Shown piece by piece: positions 11,796 to 26,611 of a DNA stretch of 64,000 bases (position 1 is its first letter; each line of letters starts with the position of its first letter). The DNA is from Flaccisagitta enflata (Eukaryota; Chaetognatha; Sagittoidea; Aphragmophora): NCBI GenBank assembly GCA_965153355.1, contig OZ231127.1, forward strand, positions 81,158,001 to 81,222,000, read 5' to 3'. A model generated the notes under the pieces. It saw only the letters and a program-made list of their open reading frames with translations, was not told the origin of the DNA and searched no databases. Made by a program: the position numbers and the translations under genes.

Positions 11796-11936
11796 AAAAT
11801 TCCCCATATGTGTGAAAGTATAGGTCATCAACCCCTTTGGGGCCGCTGCCCTGCTCCCCTCAACTACAATCCTAACCTACTTAAGCAGGGCACGGGTACC
11901 GCTGACCATCTAACACTTTTGCGACTATTATTTCTT

Positions 11937-12001
11937 TTTCTTTCATTCTTGCTGCTTTCTTACTTTTTTCTTTCTTTTTTTCTTTCTTTTATTCTTTCTT
12001 A

Positions 12002-12067
<66 letters not shown>

Positions 12068-12296
12068 GTCTTGACAGATGAGTTACTTTTTATTTCACTT
12101 TTATTCTTGCTACTTTCTTACTTTTTTCTTTCTTTCTTTCTTTCTATCTTTCTATCTTTCTATCTTTCTGTCTTTCTTTCTTTCTTTCTTTTTTGACTGA
12201 TGAGTTACTTCTTCTTTCACTTTCATTCTTGCTACTTTCTTAGTTTTTTCTTTCTTTCTTTCTTTCTTTGTTTGTTTGTTTGTTTGTTTGTTTGTT

Positions 12297-12356
<60 letters not shown>

Positions 12357-12357
12357 T

Positions 12358-12437
<80 letters not shown>

Positions 12438-12514
12438 GACAGATGAGTTACTTTTTCTTTTACTTTCATCTTGCTACTTTCTTACTTTTTTCTTTCTTTC
12501 TTTCATTCCTTCCT

Positions 12515-12582
<68 letters not shown>

Positions 12583-12585
12583 TCA
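11937..12585. repeat. Higher-order (CTTT)n array
   Basis: Five CTTT blocks separated by the TTGACAGATGAGTTACTTTT spacer family, with GTTT and ATCT variants. Poly-Phe/Leu/Ser or Lys/Glu reading frames here are spurious. Confidence 0.93.
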
Positions 12586-12590
12586 GATGA

Positions 12591-12740
<150 letters not shown>

Positions 12741-12943
12741 TACAGCTCTATAGACACAGTCGACTGACGGTGGGCTGTTCAAATGAGTAACTGATATAGC
12801 ACTGATAAAGACCAGCTAACAGGTTGACCAACTGATCCATAGGCCATCTAAATTCTAAAAGGCTTATTGAATGACCGATCGACATACTGTTCAAGTGCCC
12901 ACTTGCATACAAACGCACACAGTATGACATGTAAAAGAAGAAA

Positions 12944-13148
12944 CAGTAAAATCCCGCTCCATCGAATTTCAAGGGACTTATAATTCATAAGTCTTATAAA
13001 TCCTATTTGTTACAGGTAGAGTTTTCTTATACCCAATAAAGCCTTTATTAAAGGAAATGAAACGAAACCAGTTAAAGGGACCTTGAATTTGCATCCATTG
13101 TAGACGGAATACTGTTAGCGGTGAGTCCGTTAAAGCGTGATTCAACTG
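12944..13148. mobile_element. Mariner-type MITE
   Basis: The left end CAGTAAAATCCCGCTCCATC and the right end CCGTTAAAGCGTGATTCAAC..TG are inverted relatives of the MITE at 7,252. TA follows the right end. 205 bp. Duplicated at 18,074-18,278. Confidence 0.75.
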
Positions 13149-13154
13149 TAGGCA

Positions 13155-13709
13155 CAGTAGATCTCGTCCAGACTTGAGATAACAGGTTAAGCATTATGGA
13201 AAAATGAATGAAGTTAGGGGACTGATATTGTGAATATTAACTAATAAAAAAATTATTTATTCCCCATGATAGTCGGTTGCTATGGAAACACAATTCCATG
13301 TATTCCTTCTATAATAACAATATTTTGATAGATTTTTTGAGGGAACATTGCTTAAAATCAAATTTGCAACAACTTTCCTACAATATATTCTGCAAGAATA
13401 TCGTACATTTGGCTGTTGCTAGGGAGCGTATTCATGTGTGAAATCCCTTAGCTAAACCAGCAACACTCATACAGAACATATGGCGGGAAAGTTATAGCAA
13501 ATTCTATTTTATGGAATGTTCCCTCAAAAAAATTCTAAAAATATTGATATGATTGCGAAAATACATGGAAATGTGTTTCCATGGCAATCGACCATCATGG
13601 GCAATAAATCATTATTTTGTAAGTTTATATTCCAATATTAGTCCCCTTGCTTTATTAGTTTTTCCATAATGCTTGCCCCCGTCATCTCAAGTCTAGACGA
13701 GATTAACTG
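13155..13709. mobile_element. Foldback element, CAGTAGATCTCG family (copy 1)
   Basis: The whole ~555 bp is an imperfect palindrome. The left half CAGTAGATCTCGTCCAGACT..CCCCATGATAGTCGGTTGCT returns inverted as AATCGACCATCATGGGCAAT..AGTCTAGACGAGATTAACTG. The centre lies near the GCTAGGGAGCG motif. TA follows the right end. The same family occurs at 18,285 and, in its best-preserved form, at 50,709. Confidence 0.88.
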
Positions 13710-14684
13710 TATATACGACTTGGACGCAACGATCAGCAGTAGCGCTTCCCACAGTCATCTGTTATAACCATTGATCATTTCAGAAAAAACTCACATTCTT
13801 AATCAAAACAAACCTGTATTAGAGCATTCAGAGTTACTTATTGAAGCTAAACTAATAACTTTTATTTCTTGTGGAAGATATCTTGAAGGTTGAAGAGCAC
13901 AAAACAAGAAAAGATAACTACTCCTTTCGGTTTCCTCAAAAATAAAAAAATTCTGTCTCTGAAAAAAATTTTGATGATGCAGTTTAAACACTGTAAACTG
14001 TTGTTTAAGGGATCCAAAGTTTTCTGCAATGCCTATGGCCAATTGGCTATTCCACGCTCTTCCCCTCTTCACGTCCGGGCCTCAATCTCTTGGATTGTAA
14101 ATCTATAATCACTACACAAATGTCATTTATGTCATTAATGACATTTCATTTCAGTCTCTGTCACTTTTTTCCCTTTGCCGCACGAGAGCGAGAGAACACA
14201 TCATTAAGCATTTTTTATTCAATCATCAAGGCTTGAAAGGAGGTAATGAACCCCATCAGTCATGTAATGGCAACATTAACGCGTAATCATGGATAAATCA
14301 ATGACGATGATAATGTCAGTTCATTGGGCTCTTCGATGAATTATATTAGGACCTAATTATTAGGTTGCGTCCGTCCAAAATTAGATAGGAAGGTAAGTCT
14401 GTAGGTCCTTTTGTTCATCGCTGAGCTTCCATTTGGCCCCCAAGGCTCCGAAGGGCCGATGATCTGTATTTCAAGGGTTTTGGGCTATTATCATGTTTGT
14501 GATTGAGCGGATGTAACCCTAAAACTGACATTTTGGTCTTTCAGGCTCAATTGGTCAATTTTCTTTTCATCTGTTTCTTTGTTTTCATCACTGATTCTGC
14601 TGATTTTTTGATCGTTGTCACCGCCTCCTATGCATCAATCTGGAGCGTTAAAGAAAGAAAAAAAAGAGAGAAAAAGAGAGAAAA

Positions 14685-14691
<7 letters not shown>

Positions 14692-14776
<85 letters not shown>

Positions 14777-15118
14777 AAACAGATAGAGAGACAGAGACAG
14801 ACAAAGTGTCAGAGAGAAACAAACAGACAAAGAGACAGACAAAGATTCAGAGAGAGACAACCAGACAGAGAGACAAAGACAGACAGAAGCAGACAGAGAG
14901 AGACAAAGACTGACAGATGACCAAAAGAGACAAACAGAGACAGACAGAGACAGACAGAGACCGACAAAGACAGACAGGGACCAACAGAGTCAGAGACAAA
15001 CAGAGACAAACAGAGACAAACAGAGACAAACAGAGACAGACGGAGACAAACAGAGACAGACAGAGACAGACAGAGACAGACAGAGACAGACAGAGACAGA
15101 CAGAGACAGACAGACAAA
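14692..15118. repeat. (GA)n then 10-bp AGAGACAGAC minisatellite
   Basis: About 40 GA units are followed by degenerate GACAGACAGA and GACAAACAGA units over 330 bp. The duplicated copy is 19,842-20,270. Confidence 0.92.
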
Positions 15119-15237
15119 GGGAAGCGAAGCGCTGAGAGGTGCCAACAAAATGAAACAACGGACAATAAAAGGTGACAATTTCCAGTTGAATGGAAAACTC
15201 ACACATGAGCTCGGAGGCACACTGATCCTGAGAACCG

Positions 15238-15239
15238 GC

Positions 15240-15303
<64 letters not shown>

Positions 15304-15370
15304 CCGACAACGACAACGACAACGACAACAACGACAACGACAACAACACGACAAAAACAACAAAAACAAT

Positions 15371-15441
<71 letters not shown>

Positions 15442-15530
15442 CGACAATGACAATGACAATGACAACGAAAACGACAACGACAACGACTACAACGACGACA
15501 ACGACGACAACGACAACAACGACAACGGAA
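15238..15530. repeat. (AAC)n / (GACAAC)n array
   Basis: AAC trinucleotides alternate with GACAAC and GACAATGACA variants. Counterpart 20,388-20,660. Poly-Asn/Asp/Thr frames are compositional. Confidence 0.95.
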
Positions 15531-15780
15531 TCGTGATCCTCTGGGTCACGGGTTCGGTTCCCGGAGTGAGCGAGTCTTTTTGGCGAAGGTTGAAGGATTC
15601 GCTCATCGGTTGGGAATAAGTGATGGGTAATAGCTAGCTAGTGGGGAGGGTAGGCCATAGGACATCATGATGTGGAATCTGACACCAAATGACCCGGTAG
15701 CGCCGCCCATGTGGTGGGTCGATTGGTCTTCATCAGAAGCCTTCAAACTGCACTCAATATTCACCCCAGTGATTCCAAGG

Positions 15781-16070
<290 letters not shown>

Positions 16071-16479
16071 AGTGAAATTGTCATACAAACAAAAGGACGG
16101 CGTCAGAAACGAGTGGCAAAAAGAAATTTAACTACCATAAAGGGAGGAATTTCGAGCGGCACATTTTTCTATTCCGTCGACGCTTTGAAAAGGGGAAACG
16201 AGAGAAAAAAAAAGAAAGAAAAGAAATCACAGGTTAAACTTAAGTAGTGTGAATGAGTAAAATTGGTTGAAACGGGTACTCCTGGAAAAAAAAATGTTTT
16301 GGTCCCATGATAGAGATTCTATACTTTTGGTATATTAGGTCGGTTGGCCCATAAGCAAATCCACCCGCAAGTTTTTTGTTTTGTTTTTTGTTTGAATAAG
16401 GTGGACCACGTACCTGTTTTATGATTATTATCAAAGCGTAGCAATCACAACTAGTCATACAAGGATTGTATATGGTCAC

Positions 16480-16910
16480 AGCAGTACCTGATGCTGGGAG
16501 CGATCAAGTGAAGAAGTCGAGTGAGAGCAGGGCAGCGGCCCCAAAGGTGTGTTTTTGAGGTCTGGAGGGAAGATTTGAGGTCTGGAGGGGAGATTTGAGG
16601 TGGGCCGACTTAAGGCTTGGAGGGCAGGTTTGAGGTACGGACGGCTGATTGTAGGTATGAAGACTAGATTCAGGACTGGTAGGGTAAATTTGAGGGCTAC
16701 GGGGCCAAAAATCAGGTCTCGGGGTCCTGATATGAGGTCGTGATGGCCTAAGGGGGGGGGGTTAGATGAAAGGATGGACGGACAAAAGGACAGACAAAAG
16801 GACAGATGGAATTACCAATGGATGGAAGGACGAATGAAAGGATGGAAGGGTGGACGTCTGGAAATTTACCCCTGTGTTCTACAGGGGACGCTGCTCAAAA
16901 AGCGTAAGGA
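16480..16910. repeat. Minisatellite element in the duplicated unit
   Basis: A GCAGGGCAGCGGCCCCAAAG arm is followed by degenerate GAGGTCTGGAGGGAAGATTT units, a GGACGGACAAAAGGACAGAC block and an ACAGGGGACGCTGCTCAAAA end. It belongs to the same family as 1.6, 4.2 and 11.5 kb. Counterpart 21,600-22,030. Confidence 0.7.
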
Positions 16911-17214
16911 CTATACTTCCAGTCAGCCCAGTGAGATGCATCTATTTTTGGACCATCTTTGTCCGCGACTAAAAAGCGAAAGAAAAACAATTGGAGCAAA
17001 ACAATTGAGGCAAGAGAATGAAAATGGAAGATTGAACTGATCACAATGGGGCGAATAAAATGCGTAGGAATTTCGCTTTCTCCATCTTGAACTGCCATTA
17101 GTGAAAATTGTGATTTGCTTTTAATGGAATTCCTGCTCCCCTTAACTACAATCCGAACCTACTTAAGCAGGGCACGGGTACCGCTGACCATCTAACGCTT
17201 TTGCGACTATTTTT

Positions 17215-17244
17215 TTCTTTCTTTTTTTCTTTCTTTTATTCTTA

Positions 17245-17307
<63 letters not shown>

Positions 17308-17522
17308 GACAGATGAGTTACTTCTTATTTCACTTTTATTCTTGCTACTTTCTTACTTTTTTCTTTCTTTCTTTCTTTCTTCTATCTTTCTGTCATTCTA
17401 TCTTTCTTTCTTTCGTTCTTTCTTTTTTGACTGATGAGTTACTTCTTCTTTCACTTTCATTCTTGCTACTTTCTTAGTTTTTTCTTTCTTTCTTTGTTTC
17501 TTTGTTTGTTTCTTTGTTTGTT

Positions 17523-17554
<32 letters not shown>

Positions 17555-17569
17555 TTTTCTTTCCTTTTT

Positions 17570-17625
<56 letters not shown>

Positions 17626-17693
17626 GACACTTTTTCTTTTACTTTCATCTTGCTACTTTCTTACTTTTTTCTTTCTTTCTTTCATTCCTTCCT

Positions 17694-17761
<68 letters not shown>

Positions 17762-17775
17762 GACAGATGAGTTAT

Positions 17776-17869
<94 letters not shown>
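17215..17869. repeat. Second-copy (CTTT)n and (CA)n arrays
   Basis: CTTT blocks with the ACAGATGAGTTACTTCTT spacer to 17,760, then (CA)n at 17,777-17,869 with a CGCACG interruption. Confidence 0.95.
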
Positions 17870-17870
<1 letters not shown>

Positions 17871-18284
17871 TACAGCTCTATAGACACAGTCGACTGACAG
17901 TGGGCTGTTCAAATGAGTAACTGATATAGCACTGATAAAGACCAGCTAACAGGTTGACCAACTGATCCATAGGCCATCTAAATTCTAAAAGGCTTATTGA
18001 ATGACCGATCGACATACTGTTCAAGTGCCCACTTGCATACAAACGCACACAGTATGACATGTAAAAGAAGAAACAGTAAAATCCCGCTCCATTGAATTTC
18101 AAGGGACGTATAATTCATAAGTCTTATAAATCCTATTTGTTACAGGTAGAGTTTTCTTATACCCAATAAAGCCTTTATTAAAGGAAATGAAACAAAACCA
18201 GTTAAAGGGACCTTGAATTTGCATCCATTGTAGACGGAATACTGTTAGCGGTGAGTCCGTTAAAGCGTGATTCAACTGTAGGCA

Positions 18285-18845
18285 CAGTAGATCTCGTCCA
18301 GACTTGAGATAACAGGTTAAGCATTATGGAAAAATGAATGAAGTTAGGGGACTGATATTGTGAATATTAACTAATAAAAAAATTATTTATTCCCCATGAT
18401 AGTCGGTTGCTATGGAAACACAATTCCATGTATTCCTTCTATAATAACAATATTTTGATAGATTTTTTGAGGGAACATTGCTTAAAATCAAATTTGCAAC
18501 AACTTTCCTACAATATATTCTGCAAGAATATCGTACATTTGGCTGTTGCTAGGGAGCGTATTCATGTGTGAAATCCCTTAGCGATAGCTAAACCAGCAAC
18601 ACTCTTACAGAACATATGGCGGGAAAGTTATAGCAAATTCTATTTTATGGAATGTTCCCTCAAAAAAATTCTAAAAATATTGATATGATTGCGAAAATAC
18701 ATGGAAATGTGTTTCCATGGCAATCGACCATCATGGGCAATAAAACATTCTTTTGAAAGTTTATATTCCAATATTAGTTCCCTTGCTTTATTAGTTTTTC
18801 CATAATGCTTGCCCCCGTCATCTCAAGTCTAGACGAGATTAACTG
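18285..18845. mobile_element. Foldback element, CAGTAGATCTCG family (copy 2)
   Basis: Duplicate of 13,155-13,709 carried by the tandem duplication. It differs by a few substitutions and a TAGCGA insertion in the loop. Confidence 0.88.
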
Positions 18846-19836
18846 TATATACGACTTGGACGCAACGATCAGCAGTAGCGCTTCCCACAGTCATCTGTAA
18901 TAACCATTGATCATTTCAGAAAAAACTCACATTCTTAATCAAAACAAACCTGTATTAGAGCATTCAGAGTTACTTATTGAAGCTAAACTAATAACTTTTA
19001 TTTCTTGTGGAAGATATCTTGAAGGTTGAAGAGCACAAAACAAGAAAAGATAACTACTCCTTTCGGTTTCCTCAAAAATAAAAAAATTCTGTCTCTGAAA
19101 AAAATTTTGATGATGCAGTTTAAACACTGTAAATTGTTGTTTAAGGGATCCAAAGTTTTCTGCAATGCCTATGGCCAATTGGCTATTCCACGCTCTTCCC
19201 CTCTTCACGTCCGGGCCTCAATCTCTTGGATTGTAAATCTATAATCATAAGCATATTCCCTCACTACACAAATGTCATTTATGTCATTAATGACATTTCA
19301 TTTCAGTCTCTCTCACTTTTTTCCCTTTGCCGCACGAGAGCGAGAGAACACATCATTAAGCATTTTTTATTCAATCATCAAGGCTTGAAAGGAGGTAATG
19401 AACCCCATCAGTCATGTAATGGCAACATTAACGCGTAATCATGGATAAATCAATGACGATGATAATGTCAGTTCATTGGGCTCTTCGATGAATTATATTA
19501 GGACCTAATTATTAGGTTGCGTTCGTCCAAAATTAGATAGGAAGGTAAGTCTGTAGGTCCTTTTGTTCATCGCTGAGCTTCCATTTGGTCCCCAAGGCTC
19601 CGAAGGGCCGATGATCTGTATTTCAAGGGTTTTGGGCTATTATCATGTTCGTGATTGAGCGGATGTAACCCTAAAACTGACATTTTGGTCTTTCAGGCTC
19701 AATTGGTCAATTTTCTTTTCATCTGTTTCTTTGTTTTCATCACTGATTCTGCTGATTTCTTGATCGTTGTCACCGCCTCCTATGCATCAATCTGGAGCGT
19801 TAAAGAAAGAAAAAAAAGAGAGAAAAAGAGAGAAAA

Positions 19837-19934
<98 letters not shown>

Positions 19935-20387
19935 AAACAGATAGAGAGACAGAGACAGACAAAGTGTCAGAGAGAAACAAACAGACAAAGAGACAGACAA
20001 AGAGTCAGAGAGAGACAACCAGACAGAGAGACAAAGACAGACAGAAGCAGACAGAGAGAGACAAAGACCGACAGATGACCAAAAGAGACAAACAGAGACA
20101 GACAGAGACAGACAGAGACCGACAAAGACAGACAGGGACCAACAGAGTCAGAGACAAACAGAGACAAACAGAGACAAACAGAGACAAACAGAGACAGACG
20201 GAGACAAACAGAGACAGACAGAGACAGACAGAGACAGACAGAGACAGACAGAGACAGACAGACAAAGGGAAGAGAAGCGCTGAGAGGTGCCAACAAAATG
20301 AAACAACGGACAATAAAAGGTGACAATTTCCAGTTGAATGGAAAACTCACACATGAGCTTGGAGGCACGCTGATCCTGAGAACCGGC

Positions 20388-20425
<38 letters not shown>

Positions 20426-20426
20426 G

Positions 20427-20460
<34 letters not shown>

Positions 20461-20525
20461 CCGACAACGACAACAACAACGACAACAACAACGACAACGA
20501 CAACAACAAAAACAACAAAAACAAT

Positions 20526-20563
<38 letters not shown>

Positions 20564-20944
20564 CGACAACGACAATGACAATGACAATGACAATGACAAT
20601 GACAACGAAAACGACAACGACAAAGACTACAACGACGACAACGACAACAACGACAACGGAATCGTGATCCTCTGGGTCACGGGTTCGGTTCCCGGAGTGA
20701 GCGAGTCTTTTCGGCGAAGGTTGAAGGATTCGCTCATCGGTTGGGAATGAGTGATGGGTAATAGCTAGCTAGTGGGGAGGGTAGGCCATAGGACATCATG
20801 ATGTGGAATCTGACACCAAATGACCCGGTAGCGCCGCCCATATGGTGGGTCGATTGGTCTTCATCAGAAGCCTTCAAACTGCACTCAATATTCACCCCAG
20901 TGATTCCAAGGGCTACAACAACAACAACAACCGTAACGACAACG

Positions 20945-20988
<44 letters not shown>

Positions 20989-21020
20989 AACAACAACAAC
21001 AACAACAACAATAACAACAA

Positions 21021-21051
<31 letters not shown>

Positions 21052-21077
21052 AACAATAATGACCATCGAAACGAACA

Positions 21078-21128
<51 letters not shown>

Positions 21129-21130
21129 CC

Positions 21131-21176
<46 letters not shown>

Positions 21177-22289
21177 GAGTGTCATTGTCATACAAACAAC
21201 AGGACAGCGTCAGAGACAAGTGGCAAAAAGGAATTTAACTACCATAAAGGGAGGAATTTCGAGCGGCACATTTTTCCATTCCGTCGACGCTTTGAAAAGG
21301 GGAAACGAGAGAGAAAAAAAAGAAAAGAAATCACAGGTTAAACTTAAGTAGTGTAAATGAGTAAAATTGGTTGAAACGGCTACTCCTGGAAAAAAATGTT
21401 TTGGTCCCATGATAGAGATTCTATACTTTTGGTATGTTACAAGGTCGGTTGGCCCATAAGCAAATCCACCCGCAAGTTTTTTGTTTTGTTTTTTGTTTGA
21501 ATAAGGTGGACCACGTACCTGTTTTATGATTATTATCAAAGCGTAGCAATCACAACTAGTCATACAAGGATTGTATATGGTCACAGCAGTACCTGATGCT
21601 CGGAGCGATCAAGTGAAGAAGTCGAGTGAGAGCAGGGCAGCGGCCCCAAAGGTCTGTTTTTGGGCAGCGGCCCCAAAGGTGTGTTTTTTAGGTCTGGAGG
21701 GAAGATTTGAGGTCTGGAGGGGAGATTTGAGGTGGGCCGACTTAAGGCTTGGAGGGCAGGTTTGAGGTACGGACGGCTGATTGTAGGTATGAAGACTAGA
21801 TTCAGGACTGGTAGGGTAAATTTGAGGGCTACGGGGCCAAAAATCAGGTCTCGGGGTCCTGATATGAGGTCGTGATGGCCTAAGGGGGGGGGGTTAGATG
21901 AAAGGATGGACGGACAAAAGGACAGACAAAAGGACAGATGGAATTACCAATGGATGGAAGGACGAATGAAAGGATGGAAGGGCGGATGTCTGGAAATTTA
22001 CCCCTGTGTTCCACAGGGGCCGCTGCTCAAAAAGCGTAAGGACTTTACTTGCAGTTAGCCCAGTGAGATGCATCTATTTTTGGACCATCTTTGTCCGCGA
22101 CTAAAAAGCGAAAGAAAAACAATAGGAGCAAAACAATTGAGGCAAGAGAATGAAAATGGAAGATTGAACTGATCACAATGGGGCGAATAAAATGCGTAGG
22201 AATTTCGCTTTCTCCATCTTGAACTGCCATTAGTGAAAATTGTGATTTGCTTTTAATGGAATTCCTCTCATTTCCCAACGCCTTTGGAA

Positions 22290-22600
22290 TTGGAACGCCT
22301 TAGATTTCGGCGTTGATCAATTGGACCCGGCTTTTTCACAGATCTGCAATTGACATTGCGATTCCCTTTCCCCTTCCACTCACATCGTTTACCCTTCTCA
22401 GTGATCTCACCCACTCAGATCATCAATATCTGTGTTTGACAATTGACCTTGCCCTTCCCTTTCCCTTCCAATCACATCATTCACCTTGAATTTCCGATGA
22501 ACACGGACTAAAAAATCACATTCTATGATCGACGTTGCCTTTTGCTTCTTACACTCATGTACAATTATTTAGTGATCTGAATTTGACATTGCCATGGTAT
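22290..22600. repeat. Degenerate ~110-bp tandem repeats
   Basis: Three related blocks of the type TTGACATTGCGATTCCCTTT, TTGACCTTGCCCTTCCCTTT and GACGTTGCCTTTTGCTTC, each followed by CACTCACATC-like sequence. No coding signal; 22,600-22,840 is featureless AT-rich DNA. Confidence 0.5.
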
Positions 22601-22844
22601 CCAGTTCTTCTCGTTGCTGTCATGAAGATACGACGGCGAGCATCTGAAGACAAGATTTAGTGTGTCAACTGGGGTCAAAATAGAAAATTTCATAAGAATA
22701 GAATTGAAAAATAACATTAAAAAAAATCATTGTAGTATATCATGGTAAATATTTAATTGCAAAATTTGCAAATTGGACAAAAGAGCAAGTAAGGATACCA
22801 ATAACTAAACATATTCATGAAAATTTTTTCAAAATTTCATATTT

Positions 22845-23040
22845 GTTCACTGACAGGAGGCTTGTCAAAATTATAACTTTGCATAGAACATGAAAAAATA
22901 CAAAAATGAAGAACATAGCCGCCTTCCAAAATTGATTACAGAGGCGGCTATGTTTTTGAAAATGCAAAATTCCTTTGCATTTGTGAGTCTTATAATTTTG
23001 ACAGCAGCAATTGGATAGAAAGTGTAAGCAAAATTTCATT
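22845..23040. mobile_element. Palindromic miniature element
   Basis: Inverted pairs CATAGCCGCC/GGCGGCTATG, GTCAAAATTATAA/TTATAATTTTGAC and ATTTCATATTTG/AGCAAAATTTCAT give an imperfect hairpin of about 195 bp. No target duplication could be fixed. Confidence 0.6.
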
Positions 23041-23399
23041 AAAAAACCTTTTTTCTTTGCTTTGCTTATGTGAATTGCTGATTTTAAGGTTCTTTTGAGG
23101 TCAGCATATGACAAAGACATACTCAGAGTGTGTTTCTGGAGATAGTATATCTCTTGAAAATATTTTTGGCATCATTATTATTCAAGTATAGTTGAAAAAA
23201 ATGAGACAAAACACTAATTGTGGCATCAAATGCTCGCCGTCATACCGGCTTGCCCAAACTGGAATCGAATCAAATGGTGAAAAGGCTGTGAAAGTGCTTT
23301 TGTTAAACGTAGCCTATGGAAAGTCAAACCATCTTAATCGAAAATCAATTCTTTCCTTCCACAAGTGGGTGCAGGTTGGCGGTGGCTGGTCTTCTTTCT

Positions 23400-23672
23400 T
23401 TCCGTCTGTCCGTCCGTTCATAAATCCGTCCATCCGTCCGTCCGCCTATCTGTCCGTCCTTCCGTCCGTCCTTCCTTCCGTCCGACCGTCCGTCCGTCCG
23501 TCCGTCTCTCCGTTCATCAGTCCGTCCGTCTGCGCCTCCATCCGTCCATCCCTCCGTTCATTCATTTGTCCGTCCGTCCGTCCGTCCTTCCGACCTTCCG
23601 TCCGTCCGTCCGCCCGTCCGTCCGTCAATCCGTCCGTCCATCCGTCCGTCCATCCGTCCATCCGTCCCCCCC
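23400..23672. repeat. (TCCG)n tetranucleotide array
   Basis: CCGTCCGT units with CCAT and CTGT variants, followed by C8 and a short stretch of CTCAGGCCTGAAATC minisatellite units to about 23,795. The core matches that of element A but is far longer. Confidence 0.92.
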
Positions 23673-24003
23673 CGGCTTTTCAGGCCATAATCTGGCGCTT
23701 ACAGGCCTGAAATCAGTCCAGTATGATCTCTCTCAGGCCCAAAATTTTCTCTCCCAGGTCCTAAATCAGCCCTCTCACACCTAAAACCAGCCCTCTTTTG
23801 GACTCTCTCTTTATTTTTTTTCTTTCTTCATTTCTCTCTTACGCTCTGTCCATCTGTCGGTCTATCGATCGATCACTTCATGCGCGAGCAATGAACGGCT
23901 GGCGCATCGTCGCGTCTAGGCCCGCGTGTCCGACCTTTTGTTCACATTTGTGTTCCTACGAACGTGAATGTAATAGGCGACGTAGATTGTAACAGAGAAA
24001 ACG

Positions 24004-24232
24004 AGTGACACGGGGTCACAATATCGTTGCGGACGGGTGGGCAGGGGCATCCAACCCCCATCCACACCCCAAGCCCCATCGCATACACAAACATACAGGA
24101 AAAGTATCTAACACGCTTGTTTTTCCACTTTTCAACTCGATGACCCTGGATTGATGGTCCGACGGACGTCGGACGGACCGACAGACGGACAAAGCATCTT
24201 AAAAAGTTGCGTGTCCGCAACTAAAAACAATT
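24004..24232 (-). mobile_element. Element A, long form (TTGCGG subtype, minus)
   Basis: On plus: ACGGGGTCACAATATCGTTG, CGGACGGGTGGGCAGGGGCA, an extra CCAACCCCCATCCACACCCC insert, CCACTTTTCAACTCGATGAC, GGAC units and AAAGTTGCGTGTCCGCAACT. The insert is also present at 47,878 and in degraded form at 4,140 and 44,700, which defines a long subfamily. Confidence 0.88.
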
Positions 24233-24434
24233 TCATTATGCGCTGCCTTTCCATTGATAGTCAAGGCGGTTGACAATTGGCCTCATTCAACGACTGACAT
24301 TTACAACCCTTTAGAATACGATCCAATTCAGGTTACAACAAAAGGACAATCATTCTCTGCTTGTAAACTGTGCCACGAGGGGAATCATAAAAAAAGTGTG
24401 ACGACGGTTATTTCAACCTAAATCCTCGCTCACT

Positions 24435-24544
<110 letters not shown>

Positions 24545-24721
24545 TTCAACTTCTCCATTCTGTCTGCACATCTGTCTGCCAGGGGTTCATATTCTGGAGG
24601 CACGAGGCACGCCGTGCCTCGGAAGAGGAGGAGGTTTGTCGGAAGGAAAGAAAGGAGAGGAAAGGGAAAGGGGAAAAGGAATAGGAAGAAAGGAAAGGGA
24701 GAGAGAAAAAAAAAGAGAAAC

Positions 24722-24832
<111 letters not shown>

Positions 24833-25269
24833 GGTCAAGCATCTAGATTTTGTGAATGTCACTTAAGCGGCAAGGGTCTGTTTATTCTTTTATAGTGCCT
24901 GTAAAGCAAACGAAGGTATTTTGCTTTTCATTTTCTGTTTCTTTTCATTCATTTTGATTGCTACGAGATAGGGAACAAAATCATTAAACCAATGTCGCGC
25001 TCATCAGCATTTTCAGTTGAAAGTCAGGCAGACAGACAGACAAACACAGATTTTTGGAAAAACCTCTGAACTAGTCGTTTACCCCTCCAAGATTCTCTTC
25101 TAATGTTAAAGATGCCTTATATACAACTTTGTGGTGGATGGAGGGACCATCCAATAAATGGATGGACCAATAAACCAAAAATTGGCTTATAGAATCTCTT
25201 TGCACGCGACTAAAAATTAAGAAACATGTCGGAAACTCTATGAGAAAAAAATTGTGTGCCTCGGAAGAT

Positions 25270-25597
25270 TTTCAAAATATGAACGCCTGCTGTCTGCACG
25301 TCTGTCTGCACACCTGTCTGCACATCTGTCTGTCTGCCTATCTGTCTTATCGTCTTCCGGTCTTTCTGTTTGTCTGTCTGTCTGTCTGTCTGTCAGGCTG
25401 TCTGTTTAATCGTATGTGTCTGTCTGTCTGTCTGATCGTCTGTTAGTCTGTATGTGTTTCTCTCTGACTGTCTGTCTGTCAGTCAGTCTGTCTGTCTGTC
25501 CATCTATCTGTCTGTGTGTCTGGATTTATGCTCACTTCTCCGTCGCTCGGACCACCACCTTCTTCACCATTTTTGCATGCTCTATTGTCTGTCAGGC

Positions 25598-25638
<41 letters not shown>

Positions 25639-25639
25639 T

Positions 25640-25701
<62 letters not shown>

Positions 25702-25709
25702 AGTGTTCA

Positions 25710-25780
<71 letters not shown>

Positions 25781-25858
25781 CGTGTGTCTGTCTGTGAGTT
25801 TGTCCACCCAGCCGTTTGTTTGTCTGCCTGTCTGTCGGTCTGTATGTCTGTTTGCCTA
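25270..25858. repeat. (CTGT)n tetranucleotide array
   Basis: Nearly 600 bp of CTGT units with a 50-bp interruption at 25,530-25,585. The Cys-Leu-Ser-Val frames are periodic artefacts. Confidence 0.97.
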
Positions 25859-26260
25859 ATTCTCACAAGTGGACATGGATTTATGGTTGACATAGGCAGT
25901 ATAAGTTGTTGTTTTTTGTTTGTTTGTTTGTTTTTTCTTTTTTTTTTCTTTTTTTTTTGCCAACAGTTTATCATACAGCGAAAAAACTGCTGTTCTACAT
26001 ATGTCCGATGTAAGTCTCAGATCAGTTGTTTTATGCGACAACAAGTAGTGGACGCATCGTTGTACTCCACCCCCCCCCACCTCTGGGGTACGAGTTTTGT
26101 ACTTTCTAGTCTCTTAGGTGGCATTCTATCCTGATTCCTGTTTCTCACTTTCATTCCTAAAAGGATATTGAATTTCGCAACAGAAAGTGATCCAAGGGAA
26201 AGAGAAAGAGAGAACATGTGGAAAATCTGATAGGGTGTTTTTGCAATGGTTGTGTAGCCT

Positions 26261-26460
<200 letters not shown>

Positions 26461-26611
26461 GATGGGCTGACCAACAGGCAGATAGACAGACATAAAGTCG
26501 GACAGTCTTACAGACAAGCCAGCAGGAAGACATGGGAGAAGAGGCAGCTGTCGGTTCAGCTGCAAGAACTCAATAAACACTTTCCTTTCTTTTAGTCTCG
26601 CAATTTCACTC

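Larger units (their letters stand above)
17132..22267. repeat. Tandem duplication, copy 2 (~5.14 kb)
   Basis: Second copy of the unit at 11,849. The junction reads GGAATTCCTGCTCCCCTTAA, while the outer right end reads GGAATTCCTCTCATTTCC. Relative to copy 1 it has a shorter, interrupted (CA)n (CGCACG inside), shorter AAC arrays, a TAGCGA insertion near 18,582 and a second GGGCAGCGGCCCCAAAGGT arm at about 21,660. Confidence 0.9.

Noticed and set aside
15540-15565. tRNA-like B box (GGGTTCGGTTCCCGG) in both duplicated copies
   Set aside because: No A box, acceptor stem or anticodon arm can be built around it, so neither a tRNA nor a SINE head is supported.
25240-26134. Cys-Leu-Ser-Val ORFs and CRISPR-like regular repeats
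   Set aside because: CTGT tetranucleotide array in animal DNA; no spacer structure.
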